Assembly: GCA_017478025.1 (NCBI GenBank)
Contig: JAFVGZ010000014.1
Coordinates: 62,001-126,000 of the forward strand
DNA length: 64,000 nt
Reading direction: 5' to 3'
Origin: Prevotella sp.
Lineage (GTDB): Bacteria; Bacteroidota; Bacteroidia; Bacteroidales; Bacteroidaceae
Every line of letters starts with the position of its first letter. Within the stretch, counting starts at the first letter, position 1. A program made the translations under genes and the position numbers. This document shows positions 8,586 through 17,129 of this stretch, in pieces. The notes below the pieces were generated by a model. It made no database searches. It was not told the DNA's origin and worked only from the letters and a program-made list of their open reading frames with translations.

Positions 8586-8593
8586 GTATCTTT
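8586..8593 (+). promoter_or_regulatory. -7 element before the membrane-protein trio
   Basis: TATCTTTG fits TAnnTTTG, 47 bp before the ATG at 8641. No good TTTG box lies 19-21 bp upstream, so this is a weaker call. Confidence 0.4.
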
Positions 8594-8640
8594 GCAACCA
8601 AATGGGATATATACATGGGATTTTAAAATAACAATAGTGT

Positions 8641-9084
8641 ATGTTTTATAAAGTGTTGAGATTCTTTGGGGCGATAATTGCAGCCCTCTTATTTGCCTAT
8701 TTGGTAGATGCCTTTCACCTTGCTTTCTTTGGCGGGGCGGTACATTTCCTTGCAAACCTGTCCTGGGGCAGCTTGCTTGGCTTTGATATCCTCAGGGGGT
8801 TTTTATTGCCTGTGGTCTGGGGTGTTCTGTGGTTGATAGGAATGGGGTTAGCTTGCTTGGTTAGGGGCTCAAAGGTTATGGCGGCATTGCCGTTGGTTAT
8901 TTTCGTATTGGCTGTCATAGCGGATTTCAGAATTCTTTTCTTGGAGCCTATTGACTTAATCGTCTCAGATATTGGACAAGGCTTCTGGTACTATTTTGGT
9001 GCAATTCTCACCTTCATTGGGATAGTTTTTTTCTATGGGATATGTGCCGCATTTATGCTTGCATCTGATGAAAACTTAAAGTAA
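8641..9084 (+). CDS. Four-helix integral membrane protein, unknown function
   Basis: 147 residues, almost wholly hydrophobic, with about four membrane spans (near 8-35, 55-80, 85-105, 118-142). No catalytic motif. Its stop overlaps the ATG of the next gene by one base (TAATG), so the two are translationally coupled. It opens a three-gene set of small membrane proteins. Confidence 0.75.
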   Translation: MFYKVLRFFGAIIAALLFAYLVDAFHLAFFGGAVHFLANLSWGSLLGFDILRGFLLPVVWGVLWLIGMGLACLVRGSKVMAALPLVIFVLAVIADFRILFLEPIDLIVSDIGQGFWYYFGAILTFIGIVFFYGICAAFMLASDENLK

Positions 9085-9365
9085 TGAAACAAGTCTATCT
9101 CATTCTTGCAGCCCTGCTGCTGATTTGCCTCGCTCCAATGCCCTATTGGTACTACATGCTGGTGAGGTTTGGGGCAATGGCCGTATTTGCTTATTTTGCA
9201 TACAATCACTTTACTCTGAAAGAAGAGGGGTTAGGCTTTATGTTCTTGAGCCTGTCACTTTTATTCCAGCCATTCTTGAAGATTGCTCTTGGAAGGACTC
9301 TCTGGAATGTGGTGGATGTGATTGTGGCGATTGTATTGGTAATACTATGGTATAGAAAACGCTAA
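9084..9365 (+). CDS. Small membrane protein, DUF6804-like
   Basis: 93 residues with three membrane spans. The pattern YWYYMLVRFGAM, then LLFQPFLKIALGR and LWNVVDVIVA resembles the small DUF6804 membrane family common in Bacteroidota; this is recognition by eye. Coupled to the preceding gene through a one-base overlap. Confidence 0.7.
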   Translation: MKQVYLILAALLLICLAPMPYWYYMLVRFGAMAVFAYFAYNHFTLKEEGLGFMFLSLSLLFQPFLKIALGRTLWNVVDVIVAIVLVILWYRKR

Positions 9366-9380
9366 TTATAAAACACTATT

Positions 9381-9647
9381 ATGATTATTAGAATTCTTAT
9401 CTCATTTTTAATGTGCTGCTTCTTGGGGTGGCTGTTATGTGATATCAGCCCAAACAAGGAATACACGTGGTATTCTGGCATTTGGCACGGTATGTTTTTC
9501 CTGATTAATTTTGTAAGGAGTTGGTTCACCGATGCTTTATACAAGGCAGAGATTTATACAACTGCTTATAACGTGTTCTACTGGATTTTCAGCATTCTGT
9601 CTGTTTTGGGAGTTCTCTTTGGCGGAGCGGGCAGAAGAAGATATTAA
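9381..9647 (+). CDS. Small membrane protein, unknown function
   Basis: 88 residues. One N-terminal span, the conserved-looking motif YSGIWHGMFFLINFVRSWF, and a C-terminal span ending in RRRY. Similar short proteins with a GIWHG motif occur in Bacteroidota genomes, but no function is known to me. 15 bp after the previous gene, so probably in the same transcript. Confidence 0.7.
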   Translation: MIIRILISFLMCCFLGWLLCDISPNKEYTWYSGIWHGMFFLINFVRSWFTDALYKAEIYTTAYNVFYWIFSILSVLGVLFGGAGRRRY

Positions 9648-9717
9648 CAACCATTCTTAATTGTACTGTGATAAACAGAGGAAGATATTGCTCACGCGAT
9701 TGGTACAGGAGGTGACG

Positions 9718-10950
9718 ATGAACTTTTTTGATTATATCTTCAGAAGAAATGCTGCGCATAAGGAGAATCCTAAAAAACTGTCATCGTATAGAGAGGCAGC
9801 AGAGCTGATATGTATGTGCTGGAAGAGACTGGACATGAGTTTGCTGGAGCCATATTTGGACCATGACATGAAATGGAAAAGTAGCGCAATGCGAGAAAAC
9901 AAGCATGGAAAGATGAGTTATCTTAATCAGATGAATCAGGTTTTTGCCTCTCTTGAATACTCTAAAAAGAGTTATAGGGCTGATGTCGATGGTTCAGAAG
10001 ACAGGGCTGTTGCCATAGTAACTATTGATGGTGAGGGTGAAGACATGATGCATCGTGTGAAGATAGAGGATGGCATCATCAAGGAAATAGAGATAACGCC
10101 GTCGCCCTATTGGTGGAACAGACAGTTGGGCGGCCATTCACCATTTGGAGTCATACACCAGACTTCATTACATGAGCAGGCTGCTGCTGTAGCTGCCATA
10201 GAGAATTATGTGAAGACAGAACTCGGTAATAAACCTATAAAATGGGCTACGCAATACGAACTGAGAAATTCTTGTTGCCAGTTGTCGTTTACCTGTGATG
10301 GATTGACTTATGATGTTCTGGTTGAGATTCACACGTTTAATGAAGATAAGTGCCGTTTTGTTATGTACTCGGAGTATTGTGGACTGAAAGCAGAATGTAA
10401 AGAGAATGATCATGTACCATGTATCTTGGCACTCGATGAGGATCAAGAGTTCTCAAGTCTGACATTGCTTGAAGATATGGATGTTAGAGTGCAAAAATTG
10501 AGGAAAAAGGGTATAAACGAATGGACTTTCAGAAGTTTATTCAAGACAAAGTCTCAACTTAGCAAGATGGTCATTACTAAGGACTACAGTATTCTGTTGC
10601 CTGATTATAATGATATCGAAATTAAGATGGAACCGTTGGTTAAGGCGGTTTATCTGCTGTTCCTCAGGCATCCGGAGGGTATTGTGTTTAAGGAACTGAG
10701 CAGTTATAAAGAAGAACTACTTGACATCTACAATAAACTTAAACCAATGGGGCTGAATAAACGAGCTGTTCAGAGTGTCGAAGACGTGACTAATCCGTTA
10801 CAGAACTCCATCAACGAGAAATGTGCCAGAATTCGTTCCGCATTCATTAGGGAGTTTGATGAGTCATTGGCCAAGAATTATTTTGTAACAGGAGAGCGTG
10901 GCGAAGCAAAGAAGATAGATTTACCTCGGGATTTGGTTGTTTGGGAATAA
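9718..10950 (+). CDS. Hypothetical protein: NTF2-like N-terminus plus C-terminal NSINEKCARI domain
   Basis: 410 residues. Start ATG 9718 is chosen because it follows AGGAGGTGACG, a strong Shine-Dalgarno rare in this phylum; an upstream TTG at 9661 has none. Residues ~25-130 have the helix-helix-strand order and spacing of an NTF2/SnoaL-like fold (GKMSYLNQMNQVF, then three strands ending EIEITPSP). A middle domain of unknown type follows (~150-290). The last ~115 residues repeat the domain of the 8005-8526 protein. The architecture suggests domain shuffling within the cluster. No function is assigned. Confidence 0.75.
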   Translation: MNFFDYIFRRNAAHKENPKKLSSYREAAELICMCWKRLDMSLLEPYLDHDMKWKSSAMRENKHGKMSYLNQMNQVFASLEYSKKSYRADVDGSEDRAVAIVTIDGEGEDMMHRVKIEDGIIKEIEITPSPYWWNRQLGGHSPFGVIHQTSLHEQAAAVAAIENYVKTELGNKPIKWATQYELRNSCCQLSFTCDGLTYDVLVEIHTFNEDKCRFVMYSEYCGLKAECKENDHVPCILALDEDQEFSSLTLLEDMDVRVQKLRKKGINEWTFRSLFKTKSQLSKMVITKDYSILLPDYNDIEIKMEPLVKAVYLLFLRHPEGIVFKELSSYKEELLDIYNKLKPMGLNKRAVQSVEDVTNPLQNSINEKCARIRSAFIREFDESLAKNYFVTGERGEAKKIDLPRDLVVWE

Positions 10951-10985
10951 TACCATATTTCCGCAAGCCTTGTGAATAAAAATCG

Positions 10986-11017
10986 TTTGGAGGTTAAGGT
11001 GTTTTTTAGTAACTTTG
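10986..11017 (+). promoter_or_regulatory. Promoter upstream of 11162 gene
   Basis: TTTG at 10986-10989 and TAACTTTG at 11010-11017, 20 bp apart: a full match to the Bacteroidota consensus. It lies about 145 bp before the coding start, leaving a long 5' leader. Confidence 0.65.
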
Positions 11018-11161
11018 CGAACGAATTATGTGGCCTGGAGATTTCTGCTATGATGGCTATCTGTGCTCAAACTAAGGAATATTTGGCAGGAACGCGTTAG
11101 GTCCATATGATGGTCTTAACAAAATGACAGGAGAGAATGATATGTAAAATTGAGAAGCGCT

Positions 11162-12229
11162 ATGGCATACTATAAAGAAAGGAAACGAAATACCCCTATA
11201 GCCACATTGATTAGGAACTATGTCAATAAGAAAAGCGGCTTGGTCACTGATTCCCGCGAAGAGATTCAGAGGCGATTTGACTATCTTGACTGGAAGGACC
11301 AGAAGAAAATATTATCCGTTTTCCTTGATTCTGGAAAGACGGATAGACAATGGGCATATTCAAAGGTTCTTGATTATTGGGACAAGTCTTTTGAGCCAAA
11401 GATAAAAGAGCTATGGGAGCATTTGCATGAAGATAAGTGTTCATGGGTTGTCATTCGGCATTTTCCCATAGATTATATATCTCAGAACTTAGATGAGTTT
11501 ACAAGCGAACGTGACTACTTTTTTATTTGTCTGAGGCTGGCAGAAGACAAAGACTACATAATAGAAAGAGACAAACTGTCTAAGACCGATTATCTTGCTG
11601 TAATATATCATACAGGAAGATCAATTGATGAAAAAGAGGCAGAGGATATACTCTTTGATACTGTGCATGATATTTGCTTGGATTGTGATTCAATCTTAGC
11701 TTTGGATAGATATGCAGATGTTAGCAAAGGGACTATCATCAGTCCGAAATGTTTTCATAGTGTCAGCCTGGCGCTATACTATATACGCATGTTGGGCTAT
11801 AATAGCCTGTCAAGGGATTTTGATGAATGGAATGAGAAAGTGACGAAAGCAATCTTAGATAGTCCTGATTCTAAGGAAATGTCAATATATGGGGAATCAG
11901 AGTTTGAATATAGGTTCAGAATGATTAAAGTTGCAAGAAGATACGCGTACCTTTTGCTTGACGAGAAATACAAGAAAACTGCAGACCCTACAATTGAGGA
12001 AATGCTCAAATCCAAATATTGGTGTAGATTAGATGATGACGATGTTTTAAAAGATCTGATAGCAGACGACCCCGCTTTCGGAAAGTTAGTGGATGTTCTC
12101 GCTCTGGAGGCTAACGACTACTGTCAGAGCGATTTCCCTCCAGACATCAATGACGTCAACGATTATGGTAAGCGTGCCGTCAGCTACTCCCACATAGATA
12201 CGAATGTAAATAACGAACTACCATTTTAA
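11162..12229 (+). CDS. Hypothetical helical protein
   Basis: 355 residues, soluble, mostly helical and acidic, with no motif I recognise. The ATG at 11162 is preferred over an in-frame TTG at 11150. The last residues (YGKRAVSYSHIDTNVNNELPF) end in an acidic-aromatic tail. Base composition is more AT-rich than the housekeeping genes nearby, in line with the accessory nature of this stretch. Promoter at 10986-11017. Confidence 0.7.
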   Translation: MAYYKERKRNTPIATLIRNYVNKKSGLVTDSREEIQRRFDYLDWKDQKKILSVFLDSGKTDRQWAYSKVLDYWDKSFEPKIKELWEHLHEDKCSWVVIRHFPIDYISQNLDEFTSERDYFFICLRLAEDKDYIIERDKLSKTDYLAVIYHTGRSIDEKEAEDILFDTVHDICLDCDSILALDRYADVSKGTIISPKCFHSVSLALYYIRMLGYNSLSRDFDEWNEKVTKAILDSPDSKEMSIYGESEFEYRFRMIKVARRYAYLLLDEKYKKTADPTIEEMLKSKYWCRLDDDDVLKDLIADDPAFGKLVDVLALEANDYCQSDFPPDINDVNDYGKRAVSYSHIDTNVNNELPF

Positions 12230-12292
12230 AGGAATATGGATTGTTAAAGATGAAGCGATAATTGTTAAGGTGTTGAAGAAGATACAATAGTT

Positions 12293-13012
12293 ATGAGATA
12301 TATTGGATTATTGATACTTTGGGTGACCATTGTTGGTGCTCTTTCTTGCTCCAATGAGGGGAGAGCACTAAATGGACAAATGAGACAATCGTCTTTGAAG
12401 CTGGATAACGTGCGCGCTGATAGTGTTGTGGCTGCTGATAGTACGGAGGTGACGGCTGATGGTACGGAGGCGGCAGTAGATGATGCTGATACGGAGTGTA
12501 GGTCGTATGAGAGGACTATATATAGTAAGGATGGAAGGAGGATATTTTTTAAGGTGGACAACTGCATGGTCTATTGTTATGCTAAGGCGGGTAATAAGTC
12601 TCCACGGAAGATGATCTTCGGGCATGAGTATGGTGAGGACAGTTTTCCCATCATGTATAGTCACACGTATGGGGATAATGTCTTTGTCGTGGGAGATTTT
12701 ATGCCTAACAGTAACGGATGGACTGTTAGATTTCCCATTTATAAGATTAACGCAAGGACATTCAGGATGACTTACGTTGACGAGGGGGCAGCGATTCACT
12801 TTGGGAAGGATGGGTTCAGGGTTGCCAAATGCAGGCTGACAAATCCTGACGCTACTTGTACGGCAGATGAGAGATGGGTGATGCATGATGTTTATTATAA
12901 CTATGCCGGCAAGAAGGTGCGTAAAGACAAGCGTGAATACGATTGGGACAAGATGGAAGAGATGTATGGAGATACGTTGGTCAATGCGTTTAGAGTGAAG
13001 AGTGAAGAATGA
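12293..13012 (+). CDS. Putative lipoprotein, unknown function
   Basis: 239 residues with an N-terminal lipoprotein signal: hydrophobic core then GALSC with Cys at about residue 19, followed by SNEG. A low-complexity stretch of short repeats (ADSVVAADSTEVTADGTEA) links it to a globular beta-rich domain (KDGRRIFFKVDN, FPIYKINARTFRM, then DYVDE-like strands). Probably outer-membrane or periplasm anchored. No known family. A filler-repeat region follows it. Confidence 0.75.
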   Translation: MRYIGLLILWVTIVGALSCSNEGRALNGQMRQSSLKLDNVRADSVVAADSTEVTADGTEAAVDDADTECRSYERTIYSKDGRRIFFKVDNCMVYCYAKAGNKSPRKMIFGHEYGEDSFPIMYSHTYGDNVFVVGDFMPNSNGWTVRFPIYKINARTFRMTYVDEGAAIHFGKDGFRVAKCRLTNPDATCTADERWVMHDVYYNYAGKKVRKDKREYDWDKMEEMYGDTLVNAFRVKSEE

Positions 13013-13150
13013 AGAGGGAGGAGGAAATTAAGAATTAAGAATGCAAAATGCAGAATTAAAGCCCCACCCCGGCCCTCCCCAAGGGGAGGGAGGGAAATTA
13101 AGAATTAAGAATGCAAAATGCAGAATTAGGGATGAGGGGGCGGTGCTTAC
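13013..13150. repeat. Filler repeats between genes
   Basis: Two near-identical copies of 'aattaagaattaagaatgcaaaatgcagaatta' type sequence (about 13027-13057 and 13096-13128) separated by a C-rich 'ccccaccccggccctcccc' block. The same block types recur at 15228-15256, 17135-17250 and 33149-33180. Confidence 0.8.
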
Positions 13151-13195
13151 GCGCGTGTAATAAATAATAAGGTGGGGGGGCAGGGATTTGCTATA

Positions 13196-13245
13196 ATAAA
13201 AAAAGGTGGACTCTGTTAATTGGCTGGAATTAACAGAATCCACCT
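13196..13245 (-). terminator. Terminator of the tRNA-Thr/tRNA-Gly transcript
   Basis: 18-bp inverted repeat (13204-13221 with 13228-13245, one mismatch) around a 6-nt loop. On the minus strand it is followed by a T-run, placed just past tRNA-Gly, so it ends that transcript. It may also act on the lipoprotein mRNA from the other side. Confidence 0.75.
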
Positions 13246-13261
13246 CAAAAATAAGGAGAGG

Positions 13262-13334
13262 AGCGGTAAGCGGGGCTCGAACCCGTGACCTGCGGCTTGG
13301 GAAGCCGCTGCTCTACCAACTGAGCTATTACCGC
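13262..13334 (-). tRNA. tRNA-Gly (anticodon CCC)
   Basis: Full cloverleaf on the minus strand: acceptor GCGGTAA/TTACCGC, D-arm AGCTCAGTTGGTAGAGC, anticodon loop TTCCCAA, T-arm GGGTTCGAGCCCC, discriminator T. No encoded CCA. Confidence 0.95.
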
Positions 13335-13469
13335 ATTGCTGCTTTCAGGAGGGGGAACTTGCCCCCCCTCTAAGAGAAAATTGAAAATTGAAAACCATCG
13401 ATAAGCAAGGGGCTATCGCCACATACTGGCATAATTTTCAATCTTCAATTTCCATCTGTAGTTTCCTGG

Positions 13470-13542
<73 letters not shown>

Positions 13543-13556
13543 GTGAAAAGCGGGTG

Positions 13557-13588
13557 CAAAGGTAATAAGTTTTTTTGTATTGTGCAAG
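13557..13588 (-). promoter_or_regulatory. Promoter of the tRNA-Thr/tRNA-Gly transcript
   Basis: On the minus strand TACCTTTG (13557-13564) with CTTG at 13585-13588 and a 20-bp gap. It lies 14 bp upstream of tRNA-Thr. Confidence 0.6.
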
Positions 13589-13667
13589 CAATGAAGGGAA
13601 AAAGTTTAGCAATGAAGGCGCGCAATTCTTAAAAAACCTTAATTACAATGTGGCTCAGCGGGTTAAA

Positions 13668-13699
13668 TTTGTCCATATAAAAAAAAAGCAGTAATTTTG
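13668..13699 (+). promoter_or_regulatory. Promoter of rpmB operon
   Basis: TTTG at 13668-13671, 20-bp gap, TAATTTTG at 13692-13699: full match to the Bacteroidota consensus, 55 bp before rpmB. Confidence 0.75.
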
Positions 13700-13754
13700 C
13701 ACTCCGTTTGGAATAAGTTATCCGTTTAACTTTATTAAAGAAAGAAAAGGAAGT

Positions 13755-14018
13755 ATGTCTAAAGTTTGTCAAATAACCGGCAAGAAGGCGATGATTGGCA
13801 ACAATGTGTCGCACTCAAAGCATCGCACAAAGCGCAGTTTTGATGTGAACCTGTTCAGCAAGAAGTTCTTCTATGTGGAGGAGAATTGCTGGATTAGCCT
13901 GAGAATATCTGCTGCTGGTCTTCGTATGATTAACAAGGTGGGCCTTGACGCTGCGCTGAAGCAGGCTGTCAGCAAGGGCTACGTGGATTGGAAGGATATT
14001 AAAGTTATAGGAGACTAA
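13755..14018 (+). CDS. rpmB: 50S ribosomal protein bL28
   Basis: 87 residues, the normal length in this phylum. Begins with the family signature [17 protein letters not shown] and [12 protein letters not shown]. First gene of a three-gene ribosomal operon with rpmG (5 bp later) and the DUF4295 gene; the order is conserved in Bacteroidota. Its CxxxGK start has only one of the zinc-binding cysteines (no second CxxC pair is visible), so it looks like a zinc-independent form. Confidence 0.97.
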   Translation: MSKVCQITGKKAMIGNNVSHSKHRTKRSFDVNLFSKKFFYVEENCWISLRISAAGLRMINKVGLDAALKQAVSKGYVDWKDIKVIGD

Positions 14019-14023
14019 GAATC

Positions 14024-14212
14024 ATGGCAAAGAAAGCAAAAGGAAACCGCGTGCAGGTAATACTGGAGTGCACCGAGATAAAGAACAGCGGTCTGCCCGG
14101 CACAAGCCGTTACATCACAACAAAGAACCGCAAGAACACTCCTGAGCGTCTGGAGCTGATGAAGTATAATCCTATACTGAAGAAGATGACGCTGCATAAG
14201 GAGATCAAGTAA
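14024..14212 (+). CDS. rpmG: 50S ribosomal protein bL33
   Basis: 62 residues. Matches bL33 ([38 protein letters not shown]). The CxxC zinc ribbon of C+ forms is absent: only one Cys in the LECTE motif. This is a C- paralogue, which does not need zinc. Sits 5 bp after rpmB. Confidence 0.97.
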   Translation: MAKKAKGNRVQVILECTEIKNSGLPGTSRYITTKNRKNTPERLELMKYNPILKKMTLHKEIK

Positions 14213-14243
14213 TAAACGTAAAATCTTTAACTGATATAAGACT

Positions 14244-14399
14244 ATGGCAAAGAAAGCGGTCGCTACCCTCCATGAAGGTTCTTCGGACGGTCGCGCATAC
14301 ACCAAGGTGATAAAGATGGTTAAGAGCCAGAAGACTGGTGCTTACATCTTTGACGAGCGCATGGTGCGCAATGAGGATGTTCAGGCGTTCTTCAAGTAA
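14244..14399 (+). CDS. DUF4295 small protein of the rpmB-rpmG operon
   Basis: 51 residues, basic, starting MAKKAVATLHEGSS and ending QAFFK. Matches the DUF4295 family found next to rpmG in Bacteroidota. The operon position and charge suggest a ribosome-associated protein; the exact role is not known to me. 31 bp after rpmG and directly before a strong terminator. Confidence 0.9.
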   Translation: MAKKAVATLHEGSSDGRAYTKVIKMVKSQKTGAYIFDERMVRNEDVQAFFK

Positions 14400-14420
14400 A
14401 AAGATATTTGCAATATAAAT

Positions 14421-14465
14421 AAGGTTACATTCGTTATCCAACAATAACGCATGTGACCTTTTTTC
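14421..14465 (+). terminator. Terminator of the rpmB-rpmG-DUF4295 operon
   Basis: AAGGTTACAT pairs with ATGTGACCTT (one G-U) and CGTTAT with ATAACG, followed by TTTTTTC. Ends just before the next ATG. Confidence 0.85.
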
Positions 14466-14471
14466 GTTTCT

Positions 14472-15197
14472 ATGGAGAAGTTTAAAGTCGTTATAGTGGA
14501 GGATGTGCCCCTGGAGCTGAAGGGCACGGAGAGCCTGCTGCGCGCTGAGGTGCCCGAGGCAGAGATAGTGGGCACGGCACAGACGGAGGGTGAGTACCTG
14601 AGGCTGATGCGCACGGTGGAGCCGGACCTCGTGTTGCTGGACCTGGGGCTGCAGGGGAGCACCACCATCGGAGTGGAGCTGTGTCGCAATACGAAGGCAG
14701 AGAAGCGCAGCATCAAGGTGCTGGTGTTCACGGGAGAGATACTGAACGAGAAGCTGTGGGTGGATGTGCTGGACGCCGGTGCCGACGGTATCATCCTGAA
14801 GACCGGGGAGATGCTGACACGCACGGATATCATCAATGTGATGAGCGGAAAGAAGTATGTGTTTAATCAGCCGATGATGGAGTGCATAGTGGATAGCTTT
14901 CGCCGCACGGTGTCGGGCAGCACGATGAAGAATGAGGCGGCCATAGGATATGACATCGATGAGTATGACGAGCGTTTCCTGAGACACCTGGCGTTGGGAT
15001 ATACCAAGGAGCAGATTACGACGCTGCGCGGCATGCCGTTCGGCGTGAAGAGCCTGGAGAAGAGGCAAGCGGAGCTGGTACACAAACTGTTCCCCGAGGG
15101 CAACGGCAAGCAGAGCGTGAACGCGCTGAGACTGGTGACAAGGGCGTTCCAGCTGCACATACTGGACATAGACAACCTGGAGGCGGACGAAGAGTGA
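14472..15197 (+). CDS. Response regulator with LuxR-like output region
   Basis: 241 residues. Receiver domain: acidic pair in VVIVEDV (about 6-12), phospho-acceptor Asp in LVLLDLG (about 55), LVFTGE and the conserved Lys in ILKTGE (about 113). The C-terminal part (DERFLRHLALGYTKEQITTL... KSLEKRQAELVHKLF) has the helix spacing of a LuxR/NarL-type DNA-binding domain but is diverged. No histidine kinase lies beside it, so the partner is elsewhere. It starts only 6 bp after the ribosomal terminator; its own promoter is not evident, so readthrough or a promoter in the DUF4295 gene is possible. Confidence 0.85.
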   Translation: MEKFKVVIVEDVPLELKGTESLLRAEVPEAEIVGTAQTEGEYLRLMRTVEPDLVLLDLGLQGSTTIGVELCRNTKAEKRSIKVLVFTGEILNEKLWVDVLDAGADGIILKTGEMLTRTDIINVMSGKKYVFNQPMMECIVDSFRRTVSGSTMKNEAAIGYDIDEYDERFLRHLALGYTKEQITTLRGMPFGVKSLEKRQAELVHKLFPEGNGKQSVNALRLVTRAFQLHILDIDNLEADEE

Positions 15198-15751
15198 AGA
15201 GTGAAGAGTGAAGAGTGAAGAATTAGCCCCCCTCCGGCTCCCCCCTAAGGGGGAGGGACGTAAACGGGACCACGAATTACGCGAATTTCACGAATTAAGG
15301 GGGACCTCGAAATAAATGGGACTACGAATTACGCGAATTTCACGAATTAAATGGGACCACGAAATAAACGGGATTACGAATTTCCGTGCTATGCGGTTGT
15401 GTATGGTTCCATGACCGCAACGCGGTCACCGCTCAATAACCGGGGGGGCGTAGTACCCCCGGAGAGTGGCAGGGAGGGCATCGACCCTGGAGGGGTCGCC
15501 CATTATAATTGTTGGGGCACTCCTTCAGAGTGCAATCACTCCGCTCAGACCTGCAGCAGGTCCTTCGGACGCTGCGGTTCTTGGATAAGCAAAGCGAACA
15601 AGTTCTTTGCGGGGCAAAGCGGCAAAGCCAAGCGCGAGTGCTGAGAGGTGACGCTTTTAGCGCCATTTAAACCGCACAGGTCGCAATTTTCACGAAAAGA
15701 AACGTCCGTGCAATCCGTGGAATCTGTGCAACAAAAATATAACACTATATC
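15198..15751. repeat. Gene-free repeat region
   Basis: About 550 bp without a credible gene. It starts with three tandem 'gaagagt' units, then a C-rich/G-rich pair around 15228-15256, then 'acgaattacgcgaatttcacgaattaa' twice plus shorter derivatives (15271-15382), then G-rich inverted blocks (GGGGGGCGTAGTACCCCC near 15444) and 'gcaatccgtggaatctgtgcaac' near 15710. Open frames here are repeat by-products. Confidence 0.7.
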
Positions 15752-16375
15752 ATGTCTGAACTGATACAGAAATACTTCCCTACCCTTTCAGAGACGCAAC
15801 GACAGCAGTTTGCGGCGCTGGATGAGCTGTACCACGATTGGAACAGTAAGATTAACGTCATATCGCGCAAGGACATCGACAACCTTTACGAGCACCACGT
15901 GCTGCACTCGCTTGCCATTGCCAAGGCCATCAACTTTCGCGAGGGCACGAGGATTATGGACTTCGGATGCGGAGGTGGGTTCCCCGGCATACCATTGGCC
16001 ATCATGTTCCCGCAATGTGAGTTCAAGCTCATAGACGGTACGGCAAAGAAGATACGCGTGTGCAACGAGGTGGCAACGGCCATAAAGCTGCAGAATGTGA
16101 CGGCAGAGCAGCGACGCGGCGAGGAGGAGAAGGGACTGTTTGACTTCATCGTGTCGCGCGCCGTGATGCCCCTGCCCGACCTGAACAAGATAGTGAAGAA
16201 GAATATCTCGAAGAAGTCACAGAACGCTATGCCCAATGGCATCTTCTGCCTCAAAGGAGGAGACTTGCAGGAGGAGCTGAAGCCATTCCGCAACATCGTG
16301 GAGAAGACAGAACTCTCGACATGGTTCGCGGAGGAGTGGTACAAGGAGAAATACCTTATATACCTGCCGGGGTGA
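15752..16375 (+). CDS. rsmG: 16S rRNA (guanine527-N7)-methyltransferase
   Basis: 207 residues, normal length. Makes m7G527 in 16S rRNA, using SAM. The SAM-binding loop is MDFGCGGGFPGIPLAI (about 69-84); NLYEHHVLHSLAI and SRAVMPL match the family. Cytoplasmic. Stands between two filler-repeat regions, so probably a single-gene unit. Confidence 0.96.
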   Translation: MSELIQKYFPTLSETQRQQFAALDELYHDWNSKINVISRKDIDNLYEHHVLHSLAIAKAINFREGTRIMDFGCGGGFPGIPLAIMFPQCEFKLIDGTAKKIRVCNEVATAIKLQNVTAEQRRGEEEKGLFDFIVSRAVMPLPDLNKIVKKNISKKSQNAMPNGIFCLKGGDLQEELKPFRNIVEKTELSTWFAEEWYKEKYLIYLPG

Positions 16376-16456
16376 TGCTGAATGCATAATTCATAATGCA
16401 TAATGCATAATTAAGAATGAATAATTCATAATGCATAATGTTTAAGAGTTTAGAAT
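16376..16456. repeat. AT-rich filler repeat
   Basis: Tandem 'aattcataatgcataatgcat' units fill almost the whole gap between rsmG and the next gene. Confidence 0.8.
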
Positions 16457-17098
16457 ATGCTTAAAATAAAACGGATAGAATGTAATGCTCTGGCGGAGAA
16501 CTGCTATATCGTCAGCGATGACACTAAGGAGTGTATGATTGTTGACTGTGGGGCTATCTCGCCATTTGAACAGGAGTATATCTCTAAGTACATAGAGGAG
16601 AACGGTCTGAAGGTGGTGTTGCACGCGCTGACCCACGGGCACTTTGACCATTGCATGGGCGCGCAGTGGATTAACGACACATACGGCATACGCCCCACGA
16701 TCCATGAGCGCGATGCTGACCTGTATAAGAACTGCAACCAGCTCGCCGCTGCGATGGGTTACCCGAACCTGACGCTGCAGATGCCACCAATAGGCCGGTG
16801 TGTGAACAACGGTGACACGGTGAGCTTTGGCAACACGACGTTTCGCGTCATTCATACCCCAGGACATTCGCACGGATGCGTGGTGTATTATTGCGAAGAA
16901 GAGGGCGTGGCGTTTACCGGCGATACGTTGTTCAAGGGCAGCATAGGAACAACGAGTTTCCCTGAGGGCTCGATGTTTCAGATGACGCAGAGCCTACGCA
17001 TACTGTGTAAGCTGCCGGAGGAGACGAAGCTATTCCCCGGACACGGCCCCGCTACGACAATGGGATATGAGGGAGCGACCAATCCGTTCCTGGAATAA
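16457..17098 (+). CDS. Metallo-beta-lactamase-fold hydrolase (glyoxalase II-like)
   Basis: 213 residues. Carries the metal motif HGHFDH (about 61-66), a second site HTPGHSHG (about 133-140), the bridging Asp in FTGDTLF and the last His in FPGHGP. Length and motif order fit the YcbL/short glyoxalase-II branch, which lacks the glutathione-binding C-terminal domain. Substrate is likely a thioester but cannot be set from sequence. Cytoplasmic. Confidence 0.92.
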   Translation: MLKIKRIECNALAENCYIVSDDTKECMIVDCGAISPFEQEYISKYIEENGLKVVLHALTHGHFDHCMGAQWINDTYGIRPTIHERDADLYKNCNQLAAAMGYPNLTLQMPPIGRCVNNGDTVSFGNTTFRVIHTPGHSHGCVVYYCEEEGVAFTGDTLFKGSIGTTSFPEGSMFQMTQSLRILCKLPEETKLFPGHGPATTMGYEGATNPFLE

Positions 17099-17129
17099 GA
17101 GACAGAAGGAGTCACAGGGAGTCTGAAGG

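Noticed and set aside
11028-11101. 15-16-residue micro-frames in the 11017-11162 leader
   Set aside because: Could be a leader peptide, but no codon bias or regulatory motif supports it.
14205-15158. Long minus-strand open frame opposite the response regulator
   Set aside because: It mirrors a well-supported receiver-domain gene, has His/Leu/Gln-rich shadow composition and no motif.
15351-15644. 97-residue frame in the 15.2-15.75 kb repeat region
   Set aside because: Composed of the filler words; no similarity to proteins and no promoter.
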